Part shown: positions 26,278 through 34,844 of the stretch, piece by piece | How positions within the stretch are numbered: position 1 is the first letter of the stretch | Layout: each line of letters starts with the position of its first letter | NCBI GenBank assembly: GCA_038211455.1 | Contig: JBBQVP010000001.1 | Coordinates: 1-64,000, forward strand | From: SZAS-79 sp038211455 | GTDB lineage: Bacteria; Pseudomonadota; Gammaproteobacteria; Burkholderiales; SG8-39 | Length of the DNA: 64,000 nucleotides | Reading direction: 5' to 3' | The notes under the pieces: model-generated | What the model saw: only the letters and a program-made list of their open reading frames with translations | Databases searched by the model: none | Told to the model about the DNA's origin: nothing | Position numbers and translations under genes: made by a program

Positions 26278-26293
26278 TGTTCCACGTGAAACA
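26278..26293. promoter_or_regulatory. parS centromere site 1 (perfect consensus)
   Basis: TGTTCCACGTGAAACA is an exact 16-bp match to the chromosomal parS consensus bound by ParB. It lies 3.5 kb before parB, upstream of mnmG, as in many bacteria. Confidence 0.93.
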
Positions 26294-26322
26294 CAGGGCA
26301 GCCAGTGGGTGTCTCCAATTCT

Positions 26323-26338
26323 GGTTTCACGTGGAACA
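26323..26338. promoter_or_regulatory. parS centromere site 2 (one mismatch)
   Basis: GGTTTCACGTGGAACA has the CACGTG core and matches parS at all but the first base. Its start is 45 bp from the start of site 1, about four helical turns, so ParB dimers on both would lie on the same face of the DNA. Confidence 0.85.
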
Positions 26339-26382
26339 TTCACGTATCATTGCGCTCCCCTGAGCAGCCCTTAGCAATAAGC

Positions 26383-28326
26383 ATGCGTTTTCCAAAGGAA
26401 TTTGACGTTATTGTGATCGGTGGCGGCCATGCCGGCAGCGAGGCCGCGCTAGCCGCAGCACGTGCGGGAAGCATGACTTTGCTACTCACGCACAATATCG
26501 AGACGCTTGGCCAGATGTCGTGCAACCCCTCGATCGGGGGCATAGGCAAGGGCCACTTGGTCAAGGAAATCGACGCCCTGGGCGGCGCGATGGCTCTGGC
26601 CACCGACCAAGCGGGAATTCAGTTTCGTACCCTCAACTCCTCAAAGGGCCAGGCGGTTCGGGCGACCCGAGCGCAGGCCGACCGTGTACTTTATAGGGGG
26701 GCAATCCGTGCCCGGCTGGAGGGCCAGGTCAACCTGACCCTGTTCCAGCAGGCCGTCGATGACATCATCCTTGAGGGTGACAGGGCGGTCGGGGTGGTAA
26801 CCCAGATCGGGCTGGAATTTCGCTGTCGGGCGATTGTGCTGACGACGGGAACTTTCCTTGGGGGGTTGATTCACGTCGGCATGGAAAAACACCAGGGGGG
26901 GCGCGCTGGAGATCCGGCGGCGCTCACCTTGGCATCAAAGTTGCGCGAGATGCGCCTGCCAGTGGGCCGCTTAAAGACCGGTACGCCGCCGCGCCTTGAC
27001 GGTCGCAGCATCGATTTTTCGGCGATGCAAGTGCAACCAGGCGATTCGCCTGAGCCGGTCTTTTCGTTTCTCGGGTCCAGGGATATGCACCCGGCGCAAC
27101 TTCCGTGTTGGATTACCCATACCAACGAGCGCACCCACGAAATCATCCGGGGAGGGCTGGATCGGTCGCCGATGTTCACCGGCGTAATACAGGGGGTGGG
27201 GCCGCGTTATTGCCCGTCGATTGAGGACAAGATTCATCGGTTCTCGGGTAAGTCCAGCCATCAGGTCTTTCTCGAGCCAGAAGGCCTGAGCACGCAGGAG
27301 TTCTATCCGAACGGGATATCCACCAGCCTGCCGTTCGACGTTCAGCTTGCGGCGGTCAACAGTATCCGTGGCCTCGAGAATGCCCATATCCTTCGACCGG
27401 GCTATGCGATCGAGTACGATTACTTCGACCCCCGCAACCTGAAGGCGTCGCTGGAAACAAAATCGGTTCCCGGACTTTTTTTCGCGGGACAGATAAACGG
27501 CACCACCGGCTACGAAGAAGCGGCCGCACAGGGGCTGCTCGCGGGTCTTAACGCGGCGCTGCTGTCGAGCGAGCGGGACCCATGGTGCCCGCGGCGGGAC
27601 GAGGCTTATCTTGGTGTTCTGGTCGACGATCTGATCACGCGGGGGGTGTCCGAGCCCTACCGAATGTTCACTAGTCGCGCCGAGTACCGGCTCATGCTGC
27701 GCGAAGACAATGCGGACCTGCGTCTGACACAGATTGGCCGTTCCCTAGGGATTGTCGACGACGCTCGCTGGGATGCGTTCAACCGCAAACGTGACGCGAT
27801 TGCGGCCGAGCAGGAAAGGCTCAAATCAATCTGGGTGAATCCGCGGTCGCTTGGCAATGCAGACGCAGAGCGGGTCCTGGGAAAAGCAATCGAGCGCGAA
27901 TATACGCTGGCTGAACTGTTGCGTCGGCCAGACGTCAACTACGCCGCGCTTATGACGCTGCCGGGTGCAGGCAAAGGGGTCGAGGATTCGATCATCGCCG
28001 AACAAGTGGAAGTTCAGGCGAAGTACTCTGGCTACATCGGCCGTCAGCAGGAAGAGGTGACGCGGCGTGAAGCGCAGGCCGAGCTAAGGCTTCCGCTCGA
28101 TCTTGACTACACCGAGGTTCGCGGACTTTCGCGCGAGGTGCAGCAGACGCTCAACCGCCACAAACCCCAGACCATCGGACAGGCCTCCCGGATGCAGGGA
28201 ATTACGCCGGCTGCAATTTCCTTGCTGCTTGTGCACCTCAAGCGAGGGTTTGGGCGGGGCGCGCCGGCGCAGAGGCCCTTGGCAGGTGCGGAACCAGTCG
28301 GACAGCCCCGGAAGAGGTCTGCATGA
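26383..28326 (+). CDS. mnmG: tRNA uridine-5-carboxymethylaminomethyl(34) synthesis enzyme MnmG
   Basis: 647-residue FAD protein (GidA) that with MnmE installs the cmnm5 group on wobble uridine. The FAD-binding start DVIVIGGGHAGSEAALAAAR is diagnostic, followed by CNPSIGGIGKGHLVKEIDALG and FRTLNSSKGQAVRATRAQAD. FFAGQINGTTGYEEAAAQG is a further family block. I chose ATG 26383, where the family begins; an in-frame GTG at 26305 would place coding sequence over parS site 2. The ribosome site is weak. Its last bases overlap rsmG (ATGA). The mnmG-rsmG-parA-parB order is classic. Confidence 0.97.
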   Translation: MRFPKEFDVIVIGGGHAGSEAALAAARAGSMTLLLTHNIETLGQMSCNPSIGGIGKGHLVKEIDALGGAMALATDQAGIQFRTLNSSKGQAVRATRAQADRVLYRGAIRARLEGQVNLTLFQQAVDDIILEGDRAVGVVTQIGLEFRCRAIVLTTGTFLGGLIHVGMEKHQGGRAGDPAALTLASKLREMRLPVGRLKTGTPPRLDGRSIDFSAMQVQPGDSPEPVFSFLGSRDMHPAQLPCWITHTNERTHEIIRGGLDRSPMFTGVIQGVGPRYCPSIEDKIHRFSGKSSHQVFLEPEGLSTQEFYPNGISTSLPFDVQLAAVNSIRGLENAHILRPGYAIEYDYFDPRNLKASLETKSVPGLFFAGQINGTTGYEEAAAQGLLAGLNAALLSSERDPWCPRRDEAYLGVLVDDLITRGVSEPYRMFTSRAEYRLMLREDNADLRLTQIGRSLGIVDDARWDAFNRKRDAIAAEQERLKSIWVNPRSLGNADAERVLGKAIEREYTLAELLRRPDVNYAALMTLPGAGKGVEDSIIAEQVEVQAKYSGYIGRQQEEVTRREAQAELRLPLDLDYTEVRGLSREVQQTLNRHKPQTIGQASRMQGITPAAISLLLVHLKRGFGRGAPAQRPLAGAEPVGQPRKRSA

Positions 28327-28949
28327 CACCGGCGGATACGCTGGCGGAAGGGCTTGAGGCCCTCGAATTGGACCTGCCTGGTGAGGCGACGCGAAAGCTG
28401 CTGGCATATGTTGATCTGCTCACGAAATGGAATCGGACCTACAACCTCACCGCAATTCGCGAACCCGAACGCATGGTTAGCCATCATCTGATCGACTCCC
28501 TGGCCGTGCTTCCACATTTGGCCGAAGGCGCACTCGTGGATGTTGGTGCCGGTGGTGGCCTCCCGGGGATTCCGATCGCGATTGCACAACCCGGGCGCAG
28601 GGTGACTCTCAACGACAGCAACCACAAAAAGGCTGCGTTCATGCAGCAAGCGGCCATTGAACTTGGCTTGTCAAATGTGGCTGTGCATGTCGGTCGGGCG
28701 GAAGACTGGCATCCCGCGCCGCGCTTCGACGGGGCCATTTCCCGGGCTTTTGCGGAACTGGGTGACTTCGTAACGGCGTGCAGGGGACTGGTCAAGCCCG
28801 GCGGGTTCTACGCGGCCATGAAAGGTGTTTATCCGCATGACGAACTCCTGAAATTGCCCGCGGACGTAAGGTGCGAGACGCCGGTCCGGCTCAACGTGCC
28901 TCTAGTCGAGGGAGCACGTCACTTTGTGGTTTGCCGGATCGAGGCATAG
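28323..28949 (+). CDS. rsmG: 16S rRNA (guanine(527)-N7)-methyltransferase RsmG
   Basis: 208-residue SAM-dependent methyltransferase (GidB) that modifies G527 of 16S rRNA. Family features are KWNRTYNLTAIREPERMVSHHLIDSL (read in two parts: KWNRTYNLTAI and HHLIDSLAVLPHL), the SAM loop VDVGAGGGLPGIPIAI, and SRAFAELGDFV. The length is normal. It starts in the ATGA overlap with mnmG and ends 2 bp before parA, so the four genes form one unit. Confidence 0.97.
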   Translation: MTPADTLAEGLEALELDLPGEATRKLLAYVDLLTKWNRTYNLTAIREPERMVSHHLIDSLAVLPHLAEGALVDVGAGGGLPGIPIAIAQPGRRVTLNDSNHKKAAFMQQAAIELGLSNVAVHVGRAEDWHPAPRFDGAISRAFAELGDFVTACRGLVKPGGFYAAMKGVYPHDELLKLPADVRCETPVRLNVPLVEGARHFVVCRIEA

Positions 28950-28951
28950 AC

Positions 28952-29719
28952 ATGGCGAGAACATTTGCAGTGGTTAACCAGAAGGGTGGGGTAGGAAAGA
29001 CCACAACCAGCGTCAACCTCGCCGCCGGGTTGGCAACGGCCGGCCGTCGCGTATTGCTGGTCGACCTGGACCCCCAGGGAAATGCCACGACAGGCAGCGG
29101 CATCGACAAGCGCACAGTCTCTCGCACGGTCTATCAGGTTCTGCTTGGGCTGGGTGAGGTGGCTACCATCCGGGTTGCATCCGACAGTGGAAAGTACGAC
29201 CTCCTCCCGGCGAATCGGGAACTTGCGGGGGCGGAGATCGACCTGGTCGATCTTCCGAACCGCGAAGGGCGCCTGAAAGCTGCGCTCGCTGTTGTTGCGA
29301 ATGATTACGATTACATCCTGATTGACTGTCCACCGTCGTTGTCTCTGCTGACGATCAACGGCCTTGTCGCAGCGGAGGAGGTCCTGATTCCCATGCAGTG
29401 TGAGTACTACGCACTCGAGGGCCTGTCGGATCTGGTGAGTACTGTAAAGCGGGTGCGTACGAGCCTTAACCCCGACTTGGAAATTGGTGGCCTGCTGCGC
29501 ACGATGTACGACCCCCGCAACACGCTTTCGCAGCAGGTTTCCGCGCAACTTGAGCAGCACTTCGGTGCCAAGGTATTCAAGACCCTGGTACCGCGCAACA
29601 TCCGGCTGGCCGAAGCGCCCAGCTATGGGGTTCCCGCACTTGTCTGGGATCCCGGCTCCAAGGGTTCGCAGGCCTACCTGGCGCTGACCGAGGAAATACT
29701 GGCTCGTGCTGCCCTATAA
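28952..29719 (+). CDS. parA: Chromosome partitioning ATPase ParA
   Basis: 255-residue Walker-type ATPase (Soj/ParA) that moves ParB-parS complexes along the nucleoid. The deviant Walker A KGGVGKTTTSVNLAA is at the N-terminus, with VDLDPQGNAT (A') and YILIDCPPSLS (Walker B). There is no N-terminal DNA-binding extension, the chromosomal form. ATG 28952 gives the canonical MARTFAVVNQKGG start. It lies directly after rsmG and 14 bp before parB. Confidence 0.98.
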   Translation: MARTFAVVNQKGGVGKTTTSVNLAAGLATAGRRVLLVDLDPQGNATTGSGIDKRTVSRTVYQVLLGLGEVATIRVASDSGKYDLLPANRELAGAEIDLVDLPNREGRLKAALAVVANDYDYILIDCPPSLSLLTINGLVAAEEVLIPMQCEYYALEGLSDLVSTVKRVRTSLNPDLEIGGLLRTMYDPRNTLSQQVSAQLEQHFGAKVFKTLVPRNIRLAEAPSYGVPALVWDPGSKGSQAYLALTEEILARAAL

Positions 29720-29733
29720 CGACTGGAATTGAA

Positions 29734-30576
29734 ATGATCAAACCTAAAGGATTGGGCCGAGGGCTGGATGCGTTGCTGGGCAGCGAGGAGCCGGCAAAGG
29801 ACGCGCTTCTTACGCTGGCGGTAAATCGGATTCGCCCTGGGAAGTACCAGCCCCGAACGCAAATGGACCAGGAGGCCCTTGCGGAACTGGCCGCGTCGAT
29901 AAAGTCGCAGGGGCTGATGCAACCCGTGCTGGTCCGTCCTGTGGAAAGAGATCGTTACGAGTTGATTGCCGGAGAGCGTCGCTGGCGCGCCGCGCAGATG
30001 GCGGGATTGGAATACGTGCCGGCTCTGGTGCGTGAGGTGCCGGATGAATCCGCGCTTGCGATGGCACTGATCGAGAACATCCAGCGAGAAAACCTCAATG
30101 CAATGGAGGAGGCCGCCGGCCTGCAACGGCTTGTCCAGGAATTCAAGATGACGCATCAGCAGGCGGCGGATGCAGTCGGCCGCTCGCGCAGCGCCGCGAG
30201 CAATCTTCTGCGATTGCTCAATCTGGCCAAGCCGGTGCAGGCGATGGTGATGGAGGGCGTGCTCGAAATGGGTCACGCGCGTGCGCTGCTTGCGCTGGAT
30301 GGCGCGCGTCAGGTCGAGGCAGCGAACAGGGCCTCAGCGCGCGGCCTTTCGGTGCGCGAGACCGAGGCCCTTGCGCAGCATCTGCTCAGAGGCGAAGGCA
30401 CGACGCGACGCAAGAAAGTGGACCGGGATGTTGCGCGCCTTGAAGAGGAGACTGCTGAGAAAATCGGCACCTCCGTAGAGATCAAGCCAGGAAAGAAGGG
30501 CGCTGGCAAACTCGTGATCCACTATTCAAATTTCGCGCATCTGGATGAACTGCTGGCGCAGCTAGTGCGACGTTAG
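29734..30576 (+). CDS. parB: Chromosome partitioning CTPase/DNA-binding protein ParB
   Basis: 280-residue ParB/Spo0J that binds parS and spreads as a CTP-dependent clamp. The N-terminal ParB/Srx domain has IRPGKYQPR, GLMQPVLVRPV and the CTP motif GERRWRAAQMAG, then ALIENIQRENLNAMEEA. A helix-turn-helix follows (QQAADAVGRSRSAASNLLRLL), then a C-terminal dimerisation domain. The likely targets are the two parS sites 3.5 kb upstream. The gene begins MIKPKGLGRGLDALL, typical of the family. Confidence 0.97.
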   Translation: MIKPKGLGRGLDALLGSEEPAKDALLTLAVNRIRPGKYQPRTQMDQEALAELAASIKSQGLMQPVLVRPVERDRYELIAGERRWRAAQMAGLEYVPALVREVPDESALAMALIENIQRENLNAMEEAAGLQRLVQEFKMTHQQAADAVGRSRSAASNLLRLLNLAKPVQAMVMEGVLEMGHARALLALDGARQVEAANRASARGLSVRETEALAQHLLRGEGTTRRKKVDRDVARLEEETAEKIGTSVEIKPGKKGAGKLVIHYSNFAHLDELLAQLVRR

Positions 30577-30609
30577 GTGAAACGCATGATGTTGCATTGC
30601 GGCGCCGGA

Positions 30610-30639
30610 TTGACTGAAAAGACCGAAGCCAACTACAAT
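30610..30639 (+). promoter_or_regulatory. Predicted sigma70 promoter of the atp operon
   Basis: TTGACT (30610-30615) and TACAAT (30634-30639) are 18 bp apart, each one base from consensus. They lie in the 97-bp parB-atpI gap, about 35 bp before the atpI start. Sequence inference. Confidence 0.7.
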
Positions 30640-30673
30640 CGACGGGTTTGCTTGATGCGAAAAACCTGACGTA

Positions 30674-31051
30674 ATGCTTGGTGTGAGGAGCAAACCGATT
30701 CGGGTCGTACTGGGCTGGCAGGTATTTGCTACTGCCGTGCTGGCGTCGATTGCCGGATGGGCCGAAGGCTCGCACGGGTGGTTGTCGGCGGCGCTGGGTG
30801 GTGCGGTAAGCGTGGTCGCTGGCTTGGGTTTCGCAGCAGTGATTCAAATGAGCAGGGACAAGTCTGCAGGGGGGACGCTGGTAACGGCGCTGCAGGCCGA
30901 GTCGGTAAAGATAGGACTCGCTGTAATTCTTCTCTGGGTGGTGCTGACGACTTACCAGGACGTCGTGGTACCCGTTTGCGTCGGATCATTTATTTTGACG
31001 ATCCTGATTTTTTCGATGGCTTTTTTTGTACGCGACCATGGCAACAGGTAA
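30674..31051 (+). CDS. atpI: ATP synthase subunit I (AtpI)
   Basis: 125-residue hydrophobic protein with four predicted membrane segments (about 11-30, 36-56, 75-92 and 98-118), the size and layout of AtpI/UncI. AtpI assists assembly of the c-ring and is not part of the finished enzyme. The sequence GGAVSVVAGLGFAAVIQM fits the family, though AtpI is poorly conserved. Position as first gene of the atp operon supports the call. Its end overlaps the atpB start by 14 bp. Confidence 0.85.
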   Translation: MLGVRSKPIRVVLGWQVFATAVLASIAGWAEGSHGWLSAALGGAVSVVAGLGFAAVIQMSRDKSAGGTLVTALQAESVKIGLAVILLWVVLTTYQDVVVPVCVGSFILTILIFSMAFFVRDHGNR

Positions 31052-31841
31052 AGAATTTTCACCCACTGAATATATCGGCCACCATCTGACGCACGGCGCC
31101 ACGCAGGTCGGCGACGGAGGCTTTTGGACGCTCCATTTCGATTCGCTTGCCGTCTCGATACTGCTCGGACTGGTTGGCGTGGGCTTTGTCTGGTGGGTCG
31201 TGCGTGGCGCGACTTCAGGCGTGCCAGGCAAGCGGCAGGCGTTCATCGAGTTGTTGTTCAACTTCGTCGGCGAACAGGCCAGAGGCATTTTCAAGCACGG
31301 CGACAGCAATATATTCATTGCGCCGGTGGCCCTTACGGTTTTTGTCTGGGTGCTTCTGATGAACTCGATGGATTTTCTGCCGGTCGACATCATTGCCGAA
31401 GGTACGAAACACATTTCCGAACACGGCTTTCGTATCGTTCCCACGGCGGACATCAACACCACGTTCGCGCTGGCCTTGACAGTCTGGGTGCTGATGATTT
31501 TTTTCTCGGTCAAGGCGAAAGGGCTGGGCGGGTGGATCCATGAACTGCTTACCGCACCGTTCGGCAAATGGCTGTTCCCGCTGAACCTGCTCTTCAACAT
31601 GGTGGAGTACCTTTCCAAGCCGCTGTCGCATTCGCTGCGGTTGTACGGCAACATGTACGCAGGCGAACTGATCTTTCTGCTCCTCTGGACTTGGGCCGCA
31701 ACCGGGCTGGTCGGCACGTTCTTCAGCTTCTGGCTCGGTCTGGGCTGGGCGATCTTCCACATTCTGATCGTCGTACTGCAGGCTTATATTTTCATGATGT
31801 TAACGATCGTGTACCTGTCCATGGCGCACGAACATCATTAA
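31038..31841 (+). CDS. atpB: F0F1 ATP synthase subunit a
   Basis: 267-residue membrane subunit that forms the proton half-channels against the c-ring. Late family blocks LNLLFNMVEYLSKPLSHSLRLYGNMYAGE contain the essential Arg of LRLYGNM (read as SHSLRLYGNMYAGELIFLL). The C-terminal helix AYIFMMLTIVYLSMAHEHH ends in His residues as is common. ATG 31038 gives MATGKEFSPTEYI; a TTG 12 bp upstream is unlikely. It overlaps atpI. Confidence 0.97.
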   Translation: MATGKEFSPTEYIGHHLTHGATQVGDGGFWTLHFDSLAVSILLGLVGVGFVWWVVRGATSGVPGKRQAFIELLFNFVGEQARGIFKHGDSNIFIAPVALTVFVWVLLMNSMDFLPVDIIAEGTKHISEHGFRIVPTADINTTFALALTVWVLMIFFSVKAKGLGGWIHELLTAPFGKWLFPLNLLFNMVEYLSKPLSHSLRLYGNMYAGELIFLLLWTWAATGLVGTFFSFWLGLGWAIFHILIVVLQAYIFMMLTIVYLSMAHEHH

Positions 31842-31883
31842 TCCCGTCTCTCGATAATCTTCCGCAAAGAAAGGAAAACTGCA

Positions 31884-32156
31884 ATGGAAAAGCTTCAACT
31901 CATCGCGATGGTGCAGGCCTATACCGGCATCGGCATCGGTCTCATGATCGGCCTCGGCGCGCTCGGCGCATGTGTCGGCGTAGGCATCATGTGCAGCCGG
32001 TTTCTGGAGGCGGCCGCACGCCAGCCCGAACTGACCGATTCGCTGCAGGCCAAGGTGTTTCTGTTGCTGGGCCTGATCGATGCGTCGTTCATCATCGGCG
32101 TCGGCCTCGCGCTCTGGTTCGCGACCGGCAATCCCCTACTCGCCAAACTCGGCTGA
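31884..32156 (+). CDS. atpE: F0F1 ATP synthase subunit c
   Basis: 90-residue two-helix hairpin protein of the c-ring. Glycine-rich helix 1 (GIGIGLMIGLGALGACVGVG), a polar loop (ARQPEL) and helix 2 with the ion-binding Asp66 in GLIDASFIIGVGLALWF. The residues around the carboxylate are those of proton-type rings; I see no Gln/Glu pair of sodium-type rings. An AAAGGAAA ribosome site precedes the ATG. Confidence 0.97.
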   Translation: MEKLQLIAMVQAYTGIGIGLMIGLGALGACVGVGIMCSRFLEAAARQPELTDSLQAKVFLLLGLIDASFIIGVGLALWFATGNPLLAKLG

Positions 32157-32191
32157 GCCGCGGTTTCGGTTTTTCCCGCTAGGGGGGAAGC

Positions 32192-32662
32192 ATGAACATC
32201 AACTTGACGCTATTCGCTCAGGCCGCAGTTTTCCTGGCGTTCATCGGTTTCACGATGAAGTTCGTCTGGCCGCCGATGCTGCGCGCAATCGAAACCCGCC
32301 AGAAAACCATTGCCGATGGTCTGGCGGCCGCAGATCGTGGCCACAAGTCGCTCGAGGCTTCGGCCAAGCAGGCCGCGGACGAAATCCAGGCTGCGCGCGA
32401 CCGTGCCGGCGAAATTCTGGGCCAGGCGGAAAAGCGCGCCGCGCAGATGATCGAGGCGGCCAAGGCTGCGGCGAAGGAAGAGAGCGGGCGCGAAAAGGCT
32501 GCAGCCAAGGCTGAGATCGAGCAGGATGTCTCACGCGCGCGTGAGACGCTGCGCGAGCAGGTTGCGGCGCTGGCGGTCGCCGGCGCGGAAAAAATCCTGC
32601 AGCGAGAAGTCAACGTCCAGGCGCACGCCGAACTGCTTGCAAAGCTCAAGCAAGAGATCTGA
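32192..32662 (+). CDS. atpF: F0F1 ATP synthase subunit b
   Basis: 156-residue peripheral-stalk subunit. One N-terminal membrane segment (about 5-25, INLTLFAQAAVFLAFIGF) is followed by a long Ala/Glu/Lys helix (about 30-140) that dimerises and contacts the delta subunit. The length is normal for the family. A GGGGG ribosome site lies upstream (taggggggaag). It precedes atpH by 5 bp. Confidence 0.97.
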   Translation: MNINLTLFAQAAVFLAFIGFTMKFVWPPMLRAIETRQKTIADGLAAADRGHKSLEASAKQAADEIQAARDRAGEILGQAEKRAAQMIEAAKAAAKEESGREKAAAKAEIEQDVSRARETLREQVAALAVAGAEKILQREVNVQAHAELLAKLKQEI

Positions 32663-32667
32663 CCTGA

Positions 32668-33204
32668 ATGGCTGAAATCACCACAATTGCGCGACCCTAC
32701 GCTGAGGCGGTTTTCGGCCTCGCTGACCAGGGCGGCACGCTTGCGCAATGGTCCGAGACGCTCGACAGGTTCGCCAGTGTTGCGCAGGCGCCTGAGATGA
32801 GTGAACTGTTCGGCAACCCCAAGGTGACTAGCGCGCAGTTCGTCGACCTGTTTGTCTCGACGGCTGATAACCTGCCGGCGGAAGCCAAGGGTCTGCTGCT
32901 GATGCTGGCTGAGAACAAGCGTCTGGCGGCTTTGCCGGGAGTGCGCGACCAGTTCGAGTTGCTCAAGGCGGAGCGCGAAGGCGCGGTCGACGCAAAGATT
33001 GAATCGGCGTTTGCGCTCGAAGGAGGCGAACTTAAGTCACTCGTAGCCGATCTGGAGCGCCGCTTCAAGCGCAAGATCCGTCCGCAGGTCACGGTAGTCA
33101 AGGAACTCATCGGCGGCGCACGCATCACAGTCGGCGACAAAGTCATCGACGGCACCGTGCGCGGCAAGCTCGACGCCATGAACGCCGGATTGATGGGCAG
33201 TTGA
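32668..33204 (+). CDS. atpH: F0F1 ATP synthase subunit delta
   Basis: 178-residue subunit that joins the F1 head to the b stalk. It begins MAEITTIARPYAEAVFGLA, the family start, and ends with RPQVTVVKELIGGARITVGDKVIDG (VVKELIGGARI and GDKVIDGTVRGKL are the OSCP/delta C-terminal signature). Normal length and operon position. Confidence 0.97.
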   Translation: MAEITTIARPYAEAVFGLADQGGTLAQWSETLDRFASVAQAPEMSELFGNPKVTSAQFVDLFVSTADNLPAEAKGLLLMLAENKRLAALPGVRDQFELLKAEREGAVDAKIESAFALEGGELKSLVADLERRFKRKIRPQVTVVKELIGGARITVGDKVIDGTVRGKLDAMNAGLMGS

Positions 33205-33259
33205 TGTTAACCAAGCGCCCACCCACCATAGATCACACACTTACCAAAGCGGAATAGCC

Positions 33260-34804
33260 ATGCAACAGCTGAAACCCTCCGAAATCAGCGAGCTGATCCG
33301 GTCGCGCATCCAGAGCCTCGCGCTCCCGGCCGACTCCCGCACTCAGGGGACCGTCATTTCTGTCACGGACGGCATCTGCCGCGTTCACGGTCTGTCCGAC
33401 GCGATGGCTGGCGAAATGCTGGAGTTCCCCAACAACACCTTCGGCCTCGCGCTGAACCTTGAGCGCGACTCGGTCGGCGCGGTGATCCTGGGAGAATACG
33501 AGCACATATCTGAAGGCGACACGGTCAAATGCACCGGCCGGATCCTTGATGTGCCCGTCGGGCCGGAGTTGATCGGTCGGGTCGTCAATTCGCTCGGCCA
33601 GCCGATCGACGGCAAGGGCCCGGTCAACGCGAAGATGACCGACGTGATCGAGAAAGTCGCGCCAGGCGTGATCGAGCGCCAGTCGGTCTCGCAGCCGGTG
33701 CAGACGGGACTCAAGTCCATTGACTCGATGGTACCGATCGGCCGCGGCCAGCGCGAACTGATCATCGGCGACCGCCAGACCGGCAAGACCGCCGTGGCGA
33801 TCGACGCGATCATCAACCAGAAAGGCAAGGACCTTATCTGTATTTATGTGGCGATCGGGCAGAAGGCGTCCTCGGTGGTCAACGTCGTCCGCAAGCTCGA
33901 AGAGCACGGCGCGATGGCGTACACCATCGTCGTTGCCGCCACGGCCTCCGAGTCCGCTGCAATGCAGTTCATCGCGCCGTATTCGGGCTGCACGATGGGC
34001 GAGTACTTCCGCGACCGCGGTCAGGATGCGCTGATCATCTATGACGACCTGACCAAGCAGGCCTGGGCCTACCGTCAGGTTTCGCTGCTGCTGCGCCGCC
34101 CGCCGGGACGCGAAGCGTATCCCGGCGACGTTTTCTACCTGCACTCGCGCTTGCTTGAGCGCGCTGCGCGCGTCAACCCGGAATACGTGGAGAAGTTCAC
34201 CAAGGGCGAAGTCAAGGGAAAGACCGGATCGCTGACTGCACTGCCGATCATCGAGACGCAGGCCGGTGACGTCACGGCCTTCGTGCCTACCAACGTCATC
34301 TCGATTACCGACGGCCAGATCTTCCTCGAGACCGACCTGTTCAACGCGGGTATTCGTCCAGCCATTAACGCGGGCATTTCGGTGTCACGCGTAGGTGGCG
34401 CCGCACAGACCAAAGTCGTGAAGAAGCTCGGCGGCGGCGTGCGCCTTGCGCTTGCCCAGTACCGCGAACTCGCAGCATTCGCGCAATTCGCCTCGGACCT
34501 GGACGAAGCCACCCGCAAGCAGCTTGAGCGTGGCCGGCTGGTGACGGAGCTGATGAAGCAACCGCAGTACGAGCCGCTTCAGGTCTGGCAGATGGCGCTG
34601 GTCCTGTTCGGTGTCAACAACGGCTACTTCGACGACGTGGATGTGAAGAAGGCGCTGGCGTGCGAAAAGGCGATGCAGGCCTACGTCAAGGACAAGTACG
34701 CTGCGCTGATCGATCGTATCGAGAGCACCAAGGATCTGTCCAAGGAAGACGAAGTTGAGCTGCACGAAGCCGTGAAAGACTTCAAGAAGAACGGATCGTA
34801 CTAA
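33260..34804 (+). CDS. atpA: F0F1 ATP synthase subunit alpha
   Basis: 514-residue non-catalytic nucleotide-binding subunit of F1. P-loop GDRQTGKTAVAIDAI, the IGQKASSVVNVV block and YDDLTKQAWAYRQVSLLLRR with the arginine region near SVSRVGGAAQ. It starts MQQLKPSEISELIRSRI. The length is typical (513-515). The 55-bp gap after atpH is the longest in the F1 part of the operon, and I see nothing notable in it. Confidence 0.98.
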   Translation: MQQLKPSEISELIRSRIQSLALPADSRTQGTVISVTDGICRVHGLSDAMAGEMLEFPNNTFGLALNLERDSVGAVILGEYEHISEGDTVKCTGRILDVPVGPELIGRVVNSLGQPIDGKGPVNAKMTDVIEKVAPGVIERQSVSQPVQTGLKSIDSMVPIGRGQRELIIGDRQTGKTAVAIDAIINQKGKDLICIYVAIGQKASSVVNVVRKLEEHGAMAYTIVVAATASESAAMQFIAPYSGCTMGEYFRDRGQDALIIYDDLTKQAWAYRQVSLLLRRPPGREAYPGDVFYLHSRLLERAARVNPEYVEKFTKGEVKGKTGSLTALPIIETQAGDVTAFVPTNVISITDGQIFLETDLFNAGIRPAINAGISVSRVGGAAQTKVVKKLGGGVRLALAQYRELAAFAQFASDLDEATRKQLERGRLVTELMKQPQYEPLQVWQMALVLFGVNNGYFDDVDVKKALACEKAMQAYVKDKYAALIDRIESTKDLSKEDEVELHEAVKDFKKNGSY

Positions 34805-34844
34805 GCGCGCGACCAAGCGAAACGACTAAGCAAGAGGTCCTGCG

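Larger units (their letters stand above)
25964..26382. other. mnmG upstream spacer with AT-rich island and two parS sites
   Basis: 419 bp between the divergent enolase-family gene and mnmG. It holds an A/T-rich island at about 26065-26110 (includes tttaataaaatatag) and, nearer mnmG, two parS sites (listed separately). Promoters for both flanking genes are presumably here, but no -35/-10 pair is convincing. No DnaA box close to consensus was found, so the main origin signal remains at dnaA. Confidence 0.6.
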
